From positions 1,557,001 to 1,617,000 of the forward strand of contig NC_088326.1 of the NCBI RefSeq assembly GCF_910592395.1: a stretch of DNA of 60,000 nucleotides, given 5' to 3'. The translations under genes and the position numbers were made by a program. Of this stretch, positions 46,401 to 58,400 are shown piece by piece; the first letter of the stretch is position 1, and the number at the start of each line of letters is the position of its first letter. The stretch is from Lineus longissimus (taxonomy: Eukaryota; Nemertea; Pilidiophora; Heteronemertea; Lineidae). The notes below the pieces were generated by a model. It saw nothing but the letters and a program-made list of their open reading frames with translations. It did no database searches and was not told where the DNA came from.

Positions 46401-49400
46401 TTCCCTGCCTCCCTGTTTGATTTCATATCCTCTTTTCCCAATTTCCAGTTACCCAGCAGTGCAATAGATGACCTCGAGGTCTCGGGCGATGATCTGAACA
46501 TCCACGAAATCGACAAAAGCATCAACGGCAATACGTTTGTGATCAAAGGAGTCAAGTTCGAGGGCAACAGTCTTGGCGGGAAAGAACTCAAGATCAAGTG
46601 GAAGGAGTTGACGGAATATGTTCGGCTACAGATGGTGTCCGGGCCGCCGGCAAAGTTGACCATTCCTGGATGGGATTTAACGCAGGTGGGTTGGGATTGA
46701 GAGAGTATGTTATGGGGGAGCGGTAGTGTCATCCTCATGATCAAGAGGTCGTGGGTTCGACTCATGGCTGAGTCACTGCCTGGTTCCCCTACTGGTCGAG
46801 TTAAGGTTGTTCCTTGAATACTGGTTGATGATGACGATGATGATGACACAGATGTTCAGGACGGATTGATGATTGACTTAATCGATTTGTATCTTCAGGC
46901 AGTGGCTGTCTTCAACGAGCGCAAGTTTGAGAAGCCATTGATCGTACAAGTGTGTGATGAGTTAGGCAACCCGACCTCCGACCCTGAGGTCAAAGTTCAA
47001 CTGGCGAAGGATACTGGCATCAAGGTAAGAACATATGGTCCATCTTTTAGGATGGAGAAAGGTGTTTCTAGTGGAACATATCTCTGTTGTTGACCCAGAG
47101 ATACCTCTTTAACCTCAGTTCACTGTGGTGTGGTCAATTCAGCTTTTGTTTAGATGCCGTGGACATCTCTATGCAAAACCTCTCAAACATTTGTGGCTAT
47201 TCCTCTCTCGACTTCAGTCAGACACTCGAGTCAGTTGTTGTGCAAGTCCTCTCCGAAACCAAGGCGTCTGCTGAGAAGTGTATGGGCCAATCGAGACCGG
47301 TCTTCGTCTCAGGATAGTCCAAAGCCAGAGGTTGAAAATCCCCCCCAAGGCCTCGTGTCTGTCAACTCTCATGTTTGTTTCTGATTCCATTTTACAGCTA
47401 TCTCCCGCACCACAACCCACCAAAGTTGACAAAGCTGGACAAGTGAACTTCGGCAACTTAATTGTGACAGCGAAAACGTAAGGAAGACCGTCCAGTAAAT
47501 TTTTTGTGTCCGATTTGTTTGAATGTGTACAATGATTGAAATGATCAGAATGTCTTGTGCCACCTTCTCATGTTTTCAGAAATGATTATCAGTATGAACA
47601 CTTGCTTCTTGCGGATGTCATGAATTGAGAAATGCCACTGATATCGCCTTGATGTTTTGAAATATTTTTCTGATTTTAGTGGGAGTTATGAGATTCAACC
47701 CAAAGCTCTCTACGGGAAGGTCGCGCTGTCAGGTCCGAAGTTAAAGATCAGCGTGACGCCAGATGCTGCCAAGCCTGTTTCCATTAAGTTACAGTATGAC
47801 AAGAATGCTGTCTACGTGGTCGGATTCTCAATGCCATGTGAGTGTTGATTCCCTCTGGAGTAGCTGAGGCGAAGCCCTAGGAAATCGCCTTACGCCAACT
47901 TAATTGAAGTCTGTGAAAGCCTGGGTAGCTGAACTACTTGAAATGGGATAGCAGACTTGTGATGAATCCCTGTAGATGCTGCAGCAAGCTTGTGCCTTTT
48001 CAACTCCGTAGCAACATCACAGTGACAATGCCAACTGCTGATGTTGTGAATGATGACCAATGATGTCATGCAGTACACGCTACTGAGCAAGCAAATGACA
48101 TCACAACGACGTGCTAGATCTTCCCAGATGCGTTTAGTTTGCTGTGGTGTTTAACTTGTTTGTTGTTTTCTGGTGAGAACACCTCCCTCCCCATTATCAG
48201 ACCTGCCAACCTGTTACGATTTTCCGTATTTAGTACGGATTTTGGCCGAAAAACGCATTTTAGTACGATGTTACGGAATTGCTATCAAAAATACGATTTT
48301 CAAAAAAAAGTTCAATTTTTTTTCGTTTCGTCGATTTCGTTTTGTTGATTTCTGTGCACCGCCAAGTCTCGCGCAAATCACATTAACTTTTTCAAATACA
48401 TTGGCATTATGATACTGCCAACGTTTCTCCTGCGTTGCGCACGACTCACTCTCAGATTACAATATGGCGGATTTCGATTTTGACGGCTTGAATTTGATGT
48501 TCGCACGGAGATTGGACTTTATTAGTGCTTCTCAAGGAACAAAAAACCTACTGAAAGTTTGTGATAATAAGTCATTTATGTGTTACTGAAAGACCCCCCC
48601 AAAATACTGAAAAAGTGACAAATTCAGGGGGAAAATACTGAAAGGGGTTTTTAGAGGTTGGTAGCTCTGCATTATTCCCAAGAAGAGACCCAAGTGACTG
48701 CACCCTCTAAGGAATTTGATCAGCCACTACCATACCTTGTTTTCCGTTTGTTTTCCAGCCTACACAGTCGAAGTTATAGCAGAAGACGACACACTCATGA
48801 CAGCCGCCCAGCCATCGTATCTGACCATGCGGCTCTGGAGGGCGGACAACATCAACCCTAAACCACCAGACTCGGTAAGTATACCAGACAGAGCGAGAAA
48901 ACCCGTCAATTTCATGACTGGGTCTCCAGGGCTCGGCAACAAGTCTGCCAACTGCTAGACTCACTTAAAGGGTAACTCGTGTCAAATTTCACCATATAAT
49001 GTTTTAGCTGTTTTTGACAAATGACTACGTCACTTTCTCATAAATCGGTATTGTTTTCGAATCGAAATGCACATTTTCTAGAAATTGATGGTTTAATCCC
49101 GCCCGGACATGAACATTTTCGCGGTCGCGGTGGTTTACATTCAGCGATTTTATTATAAATCTGATCAAAAATGGAAAATTTGAGCTTTACATTTGTGATC
49201 AACAATTAAAAACGGACGTATTTCCGCAAAGTTGTAAATCACATCATAGTATCATTTTAAGTCAGGGGAGCTTGAAATAAACCTTTTGTCAGTTACTTAG
49301 TCAATTTGGATTCAGGCCGGGAAGAGGGGTGGTTACCGATAGAACCTACCCTGTCCTGAGTTTGCTTCATGTGCAGTGTTGGTAACTGAAAGTGGTGAAA

Positions 49401-52400
49401 AAAAGATAAATTATGGGTTTTTGTTTGATGAACTTTCATGTCTTGCTTTTTTTGCAGGGTTCAGGAAGTAAACTGGTACAGTACATTTGTGCAACATGAA
49501 TACTCTTCGTTCATTCTCAAGAGGTCAGGGGTCAGCAGCATGAACCATTGCATGGGTCGCAAGCTTTGCCTGTTTGTCCTATCCGGTCTCTTTAGGGTGA
49601 AAAAAGAGTATTTACTTAGCAGAAATAACGTCCCAGATGACCCATTCCAAACATAACGACCCCTGTTGACGCTTTTGTCACCTTTGAAACCCAAAGTCAG
49701 GGGTATTTTGAGAAAGTTGTTTCAAAAGTACAGTGGAACCTCACTATTGAGGACACTGTACCCACAAAGCCTCCTCCAATGTCTCTCAGTTCCTGTTGCT
49801 CAAAGCTTGATCAGTCTCTCTTTAAAGAGAAATGCTGATAGGAACTATATCCCCTGGCTTGTAGGGTAATAATGATGATGCTGAAGACAGCTCATATTAA
49901 CAATTTCTCATGACTAAAAAGTTTTACTCCAGAACTTTGCTCAGAGTACCCCAGTACCATCTCGTAGTATTTGTGCATGGCCGGAACAATTTACGCCCAG
50001 ATACACTGCTGTAAATGTTTCAACCAGTTCTTTGTAGATGGTGAGCTTTAGTATCCCCATTCGACTCTGACTATCATCTTACTCTAAGGGAATGCCTTCA
50101 TATTGTCATATACAGTAGAACCTCTCTGTTAAGGAGACCCTCGGGACTGATTGGTGTCCTTAATAGAGAGGTGTCCACTAAGGGAGGTTCCACTGTACTA
50201 ATTATTCATAATTAGCCACATCATTGAGGCAGTTTTTGCAAGTGTAGGGACTCAGCCAGCACAACTACTACTTGAGGAGTGACCCTGCGGTTGGGTGAGG
50301 CATTGTGAGGCCTGTACATACGCTTACAGTTCATTCTCCATGACAACACACACAACCTTGTTCCTAGTTCTAGTCTATGCTTGTAACATCATTGCAAGTT
50401 ATAGCTGTGCTGGCCTCGAACAGTCTTTACAGACATTGCCATGTTATTTGTTCAAGAGCACTGTTCTTTTTCACTTTGTTGCGTTTTTCCCTTGAGGGCG
50501 TTGGAATTGGGCCTTAGTTTGCCCTTAATAGCAAATAACATTGCAGATATCCTCGAAAAGGTATTTTGGAAAAAATGGTCCGAGAAATTTTGTTCGATTG
50601 TGTCTTGGTGTAGGCCATATTCTTTTTCAATGACTCTGATATCTTGCTTTTCGTTCTAAACAGTCCGGGGAGGCACTGTACTTAGTTGGTTCCATTTTTC
50701 CTGGTCGTACAAGTAATCAAAACAAATCACTCGCGCCATGATTTGCAAGGTTCCCAGGTTTTAGTGTCAGGTTTCAGAGCTTAGCTCGGCTAATTGCTCG
50801 TTATTTCTATCTTTGTAGGCCATATCGTACAGTCCTGACCCAAGGAAAGAAACTGACAAAGATGGGATATTTGTGTTCAGGTAAGTCCTACCATCTTTTG
50901 ACCTCTACTATGATGCGGGTACAGCGATTACAAGTTAGGCTCTCCTATTTGCTCCAGGGGACTCCGGTGTGTGTCCGACAAATCTTAAATCCACATTTTC
51001 CTTCCAGCAACAAGAAGGTGCCTGAGTTAGCCGGCATGCACAGCGTAGTCTTCATCTACAATGACGGCAAACACGAAGTCTTGAGCAACCAAGTGGCGAT
51101 CAACGTGTCACCAGGATCGCCGGCGAAACTAGTTCCAGTCTACCCACCTGGGACGCTGACGGTGTCGAATACGTCTAAAGCTGGAGCCAGGTCACTGATC
51201 AAGAGTGTCAAGTTTGAACTTCGGGTAAGGAGTATGATCAGTATCAAATAATGTGGGTGATATCAAATAATGTGGATACGTCTAAAGCTGGAGCCAGGTC
51301 ACTGATCAAGAGTGTCAAGTTTGAACTTCGGGTAAGGAGTATGACCAGTATCAAATAATGTGGGTGATATCAAATAATGTGGGTGATATCAAATAATGTG
51401 GATACGTCTAAAGCTGGAGCCAGGTCATTGATCAAGAGTGTCAAGTTTGAACTTCGGGTAAGGAGTATGATCAGTATCAAATAATGTGGGTGATATCAAA
51501 TAATGTGGGTGATATCAAATAATGTGGGTGATATCAATTAATGTGCTGGTGCCAAGGAATCGGCATTGCATAGGTATTTGAGCAAATTCTTTTCATTCAA
51601 AACCTTTCCACAAGGACATGTGCGAGTGTGTTTCAAAATTGTTTTGTTTTCCAGGACAAATATGAAAACAAAACCGGCCACAACATCAATGGCGTGATGG
51701 CGATGGAGATCATGTCGACAGACGGCACGACGCATGAGGTGCCAAACTTTGTCGGTCAGACCAGACGGAAGGAAACCCCGATGAGCCAGGGTCAGGCTAT
51801 GGCAGCAGTAAGTAGCAATGGGGGAGTCTTGCATCCAAATTAACTTTCCCAAAAAATATTGTTTCAGCGCAAAATGAGATGCAGTGGAACCTCCCTCAGT
51901 TGACACTTCTCTATTAGGGACACTGTCTCTATTGAGGACAGCAAATTTGGTACCAAATTGGTCATTATCATTGAATATGACCTCTGTAATCAGGACACCT
52001 CTCAATTGAGGATGGCATTTGTCCATCCCATTGGTGTCCTTGATAGAGAGGTTCCACTGTACATCCATTTTTGCAAATATTGGTCCAAATTGAGCAAAAT
52101 ATTTGGAAGAAATCATCTTTTGGGAAAAGAAGTGGTTGAAATTTTACTAAAATTTACTTATTCTTTGCAAAGGATAGAGAAGATTTTCGATGGTTTACAA
52201 TTCACCCTTGTTTTCTTCCAGAATCTAACGATAGAAGAGGACAGCCCAGGAAAAGATGGCGTCCAGTACATTCTGCGTGTGTCCATTCTCAGCCAAAAGT
52301 TAGAACAGTTCAAGATTCCACACTACGATATTCCATTCCTGTTTTATAACGGTAAGGACATTTCCTTTCATTCTTTGGCCAGACCAGTTACTAAGTTGTC

Positions 52401-55400
52401 ACAGGACGGGTTTCTTTCACCGATTTGCCGTGAGTTCTGGCACTCCTGTGATGAAGTTTCCGACCCTGTCCTCCCTTTATATGTAGAAGCTCCTCAGTAA
52501 TGTTTCCACCGACTTGCAGGCCTTGTATTTACATTTGGTCCTCGTCAGCACGGCACCTTTCCTGAAATCAGACGGGGGGGGAATAGGTCAGATGTGACAT
52601 ACACAATCGACGATGAACCCTTGGTCAAGTTCAGGGTGCCAACTTAGCCGAGGAGATCTTGTCATCAAAGAATATCAGCTAAAGCACCTCACAGACAAGC
52701 AATTTTAGTTGCTTGACCTGCGATTTAAATTGCTTGCGACAAAGTCTATCGTCCGCGAACTAAGAGTCAATTTTAAACCCAGCAATGTAGAGAGCACAAC
52801 CAGTACTTCACTTCATTAGAGCTGCTTATCTTATTTGAATTCAATGATATATCTTACCCTGAGAAATGCCAAGCATTTATGGTCATATAACCATTAATGA
52901 TGCGGTAGCCCGAACTACACGGGGCGCACGTGTTATCATCCCGATACGTGATCACGTGAAGCTTCCCCCGCTGTGGTGTGGGTGGCGCCGGTATCGTCAA
53001 GGCAACCTGCTCATTAAAGTTGACGTTGACACTCTGCCAGACATGTATGATGTGTCCCATGGCGAGGATGTTGTCGACGGTCCGGCTGCGGAGTTTGGCA
53101 CTCAGTAGCGCCTCCTGGTCGACTTTCTCGATCTGTGGATAAATAAACTCTCAATAGTCAATGCACAGATTTCTCAGACAAAGAAGAAATTGCGTCAGTG
53201 TGCTAATCTGCTGTACTTGGGATAGGTGTTGGTTGGTGTCCTTGACCTTGTCAGTATCTGAACTACAGTAGACTGCTATGTAATACCAGGAGATGTGGTT
53301 ACAATGATCCAAACACAGAAGACTGCTGCAAAAATGAAATGTATTTGATGGTTCCTACCTGTAAAACAATATCCATAGGATTGTCCACGGCATTTACAGG
53401 GAAATAGATCCTAATGTTTGGATCGGCCGATGATTTGAATATCCCTCCACCAGGTGTCACTGTGAACCTATCGGCCTTCATCCTGACAAGGTTGCCTCGT
53501 ACGTCACCATTGCGCAGGTCGCGGATTTTATCGGGTATTTTCCAGTCTGCGTGGTATGTCTCTGTTGTGATTGGTGGATGGGAGGTCGGGGACAGGCTGC
53601 TCATACTGGAATATGGAGGAGAATTATAATTGGTCTTGTGAGGCGCTATTTGAGAGAGTTGTCAATTCATGCTAATCTATCAATCATTTTAGGCTTCATG
53701 GTCCATATTTGGGCCATTACCATGGCTTCCCTAATCAAGAGCTGAGGTCAATTAAGATAAGTCTTTCATGAACCTGGAAAGAAATAACAGTGTTGTCAAT
53801 GACACAGTGGGGAAGTTGATTTGCCCCCATAAGTGATTATCTTCACAAGGACTGAAAGAGATTTGGACAATGACTGTCGTGTTTCAGAGTCCTAATCACC
53901 TTGAAGTTATTCTTGATCACTCTGCTGAATAATGTTGTGATCAATCTTTAATGAAGGGGTTCATTAATTGGTTCATGTAGTTGGTTAATTATGGATAAGG
54001 TTGCTACCAAGGCATAATAGTTACACCTGCAGTCTGCTCTAATTCAATATTCCTATACTTAGTAGTGCATGCTGGCTCACCCCTGACCCGGCTAGCTCTC
54101 AGGCACCATGCCGTTTGTATTACTGTTGATAGTGCTACTAATTTGCAGTAGGGAGTGGGGAGTGGCCAATTGATTCTCTGCTTCTCCGCAAGCTCACATC
54201 ATAGTTGGCAAGCCCTGAGCAGGTGTCTTACTCTCGATATCGGATGTAAAGTATCAGGACACCTCTCTATCAAGGACAGCTATGTCAGTCCCGAGGGTGT
54301 CCTTGTTGAGAGGTTTGACTGTATTACCATCAGGCTGAACTATACTGGGCCTGCGCCACAAATTCTGTAATAAACTTCACTCACCTGTGTCTACCAAAGT
54401 TTCCCTTGTGAGATATGACTGGCTTGAGTAACTGCTGTGACAATAACGACTCAATCTGGTTACACAATCCTAACAGGGTAAAGTCCGTCCTCACAGTATC
54501 GCGAGGCTTCACTGGTGTGTAAACGGACTCCGACAGCACCGGTTCCTCGTCCGAACTTGACGTAATATGTCTAGTACCGTTCTCGTCAGGAGTGTCGTCA
54601 CCGTCTTTCGGTATCAGGGTCCAGTTGCCGTCGCTTAAAACCGTATCCTCGTCGTCCTTGAAGACTAATTTACGGCGCATGAATGGCGTCTGTGTGCGCC
54701 CCCGTGATCTCGGCCGTTGGCGGGGTTGGTCAGATAGAGGCCTGTATCTCGTCGGCGTTTCCCGTTGGCCAGAACGGGCTGGTCGTGTTGTAGTCAAAAT
54801 TGCAGCTGTCCGCTTTGGTGTGGTATCCTCGCTGCTTATTCCACGGACGTCATACCAACCTGTCCCTTCCTGTTTATGAGTCCTGGTGTCCGTGCTCGAG
54901 TCGTGATACTGCGGCTGTTGCCTGTGACGCCTGTACTGCCGTCTCACCGGTGACGAATCTCTCACCCCCACCGTGGCCTGCACCGATTTATTCTCCCCCT
55001 TCGCCCCTCGGCGACTCCACCAAGACTGTTTTGCACCCTTACGCTCCGAATTATACTTCTCAATCAAATGCTTCACGTAGCTACTCCTTGGGTTCCCATT
55101 ATCCAAGTGGACCTTCTCCAACAAAATCGGTTGATTCACGACCTTGTTCCCTCGTACGTTGAAATATTCCAGTTTTTCCAACTCGTTGATGACCTGGGGT
55201 AGCTTTGTAAGTTTGTTAAAACTAATATCGAAGTGTTGAAGATTCTTCAACAGTTCTACATCTTTTGATAAGTATTGTATTCTGTTTCGACTGAGTTTTA
55301 GCACCTCAAGGTTCCCGAGCTGGCAGACGCCAAGCGGGAGGTTCTCCAGCTGGTTGTTGTTCAAATTCAAATACTTCAACGCCTTTACCTGAATCAGGGC

Positions 55401-58400
55401 ACAGTTAGTAATATGGTTATCCGACGCGTTCAAATTCTCAAGACTTTCAAAATTACATGTCAGACTCTGCATCTTATTCCCCTCGATGTGAAAATTTTTC
55501 AACTTTGCAAGTTTCGAAATCAGCGTCGGTAGCGCCTTGATGCGATTTTGCGACAGATTCAAATACGCGAGATTTTTTAACGCCAGGATGACATTGGGGA
55601 AGGAGTCCATTTGATTATGTTGGAGATTCAACTCGCGGAGGAGTTTTAGATTCTGGAAGTCATTCGGGAGGCTCTTTAACATGTTATGCCTTGCGAAGAT
55701 TGCCTGTAGACTTTTCACTTGGCACAGCTGATGGGGAAAGATGTCTATTTTGTTACTGCTGAAGTTCAAACTTGTCAACTTCTTGAAATTCTCTAGGGTG
55801 AACGGTAGCATTGTTAACCGATTTGATTGGACGTCTAAAGTGCGGAGATTTTCCAACAGGCCTAACTCGCTTGGGAGATGCTCGAATTGATTGCGTCCGA
55901 GGCGTAAGACTTTCAACTCACGAAGGAGCCCGATCTGTGGTGGGAGCATGCGTAGTTTGTTGCTAGACAAATCCATCTCGTAAAGATGCTGACAGTTACA
56001 GATTGTATCCGGAACTTGCATTAGAGCGTTCAAATGCGCATCGAAAATCTGCAACTTCCGTAACTGACCAATAGCACTTGGGACGATAGATATCTTATTG
56101 CGGCAGATTTTCAGTGTTTGTATCCGAGAAAAGTTGAACGTTTCTTTCGGTATGTCGTACAATTTTCGATCCGAGAGATCAAGTTCGAGCATTCCGCGTT
56201 CGTTGATTACGAGTTTCATCCTCAGTGTGGTCGACTCCACCCATTCTCGAGCATGCCAGCCTGGTTCTGACTTCGATCTTGAGGCGAGCGGTGGGCGAGA
56301 GTGTTTTGGGGTTGAGGTGAGTGGTGGGCGTGATCGTGGGGGTGGTAGCGTCCGATAGTGTGGGTCGCGACGTGACATCTTTGAACCCTCTGTCTGAAAG
56401 ATAAGGAGCTATGATAGAACCATGGAATACAAAACCTTTTCCGCCATTGGCAAACCTGACCAGTCAAACCATCAACTCCTGATTGGGATTTTGGTGGTTA
56501 GAGAATTGCAAAATCAACCTACATGTACTGATAAAAAGGATGAAAGGTTTAAGCTTCTTCAGCGAAGCAAACAGCCTTGCAAGGCAACTTGGTCCTTCTC
56601 TCCAACTTGCTCCACCCAGGTCTGCTTACACCTAGCATGCCGTGTCACAACCTTTGGGTGTAGCACCTGAATTCGGAATGGTCATCAAGTATTGATGAAC
56701 TGCCTATTATCCAAATACTACTAATCCCAAATGACCAGCACAGACCCATTCTTGTCAATATCCAAATGAACCCATTGAGCAAATGGGCACAATTTTCTCC
56801 CAAATGTATATTGTTGGGAAAACGACCATTTTGTCTTGCTGCAGAGTGTGATAAATTCGGCATGATTTTCACAGTATGGGCGTAACAACAAGCGGCTGAT
56901 AATGTACAGATGCATGCACACAGTGTTTAGTGTAAGTCCCAATGTAACCCAAACCCAAGTATTGGTTAACAACTCTAAATATGACTCTGGCATGTACAGA
57001 TATTAAAAAGGTGATATTGGCATTGAAGCCTCTTGATGGTTTAACAGTGGTTTGGGGTTTTGACTGAGTGTGTATCATATCTGTGACTGCATAGTGGTTA
57101 CAAGGTCCCTCCCAAATCCGACACAACAAAAAGGTTGAAAATCTCTGAGCTGACACTCCACGAAATTCCTTCTCCCAGTTGACAAAACAGGCGTAGTATA
57201 ACATGTCACAGGGTCGGTATTCCACCTTGGGTCCATCCAGTGTCTACCTCATGTCCTGATCCTTACTTGAAACAAGCTGTCCACTCAGTACCAGTCATGC
57301 ATACAGAATCAGTGGTCCCAAGACCTGGACATGCTCAAAAGAGATTTCATTACTTTTGTTGCTGAATTATTCAAAGGGTTGTGAGATTGCTGTTGTCCAT
57401 TCTCTAACACGCACGAAAGATCCTCTATTATTTATTCCCTTTGACTTGGTGTTTTATTAACTTTGATGGGATGCATGAGTAATGGATATGGGTGCTGTGA
57501 GGAGTTTGTGTGTATTTGGAATGAGGCTTGTGGGAATGGGTGCTGATAAAACACAGATTTGTGTTGGTCTCTGTTCTAGCAGGAGTCGTCGTCATGAAGG
57601 AGAGCTTTTCTCAGTCAATATGGTCCCTACTACAAGAGGGGTTTTAGCTTCCTAAGCCTGAATATGAAATAAGGTCAACTTGATGCCTCTGTACCAATGT
57701 CAAAGCCTACTCACATCAATGACAATCAAATTCGAAAAGAAATCAAAAATCTATACATACCCTTTTGATCCATCGCCGGATCAAATGCAGCTGGCGTCTC
57801 ACATATTCTTGTTGAGACTTGACGAGATTTTCATCATCTGGTGCAATCTGTACTGTGGGCTGACGGACAGAGTAATTCTTCCGTCGTGTCTTCACCGATG
57901 TTGACAAAATGCTTTTCATCGGAGCTGGTTCTCGGGATGCCTGGCCATTTGCATTGGCAACTGAGTAGAATTTCAACATTTTGGAATAGTCTTCTGTTGA
58001 ATTCATGTTAGGAAGTGAATGGTTTGTTGTCAGTCCTTGACTGTTCGCTGATAATCCTATCCCAAAGCATTGTCAGTGTCAAAATCAAGCTGGTCAGATT
58101 CAAACCATGGCTTGCCATCTGGAGAGACCATCCAAGAAAGAGTGCTTTCCCATTATAGACATTGTTTCTGCCACAATTCAAATGTCACTCGTGTGTTTAA
58201 ATCCGATCTGCCGACCGATTCACGACTGCAAGAATTGTCCGCTTGAACGTTGAAACATCTTCACTAAAGTTGCCTGATAACATGTACAATGTACATGTAT
58301 GTAAATCAATATTTACAAGCAGTACCTCATAATTTCAACCCGTTGCTGAAAATTTTAGCATGCTGGTAATAATTTAAGCCATATAAAGCCTCGAGTCTCA

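Larger units (their letters stand above)
49261..50818. other. Rest of SMCHD1 intron 27
   Basis: Contains a truncated pogo-type MITE (49731-49800) and a complete short one (50113-50195). No exon or RNA gene is recognised elsewhere. Confidence 0.5.

Noticed and set aside
52521-52645. Apparent plus-strand exon after cttgcag ([11 protein letters not shown]) as an extra SMCHD1 exon
   Set aside because: SMCHD1 exon 31 joins exon 32 within the conserved FYND motif and in phase; this frame has no fitting donor and meets a stop.
54592-55162. Plus-strand frames opposite the LRR exon
   Set aside because: Shadows of the 665-codon LRR frame; no splice structure or homology.
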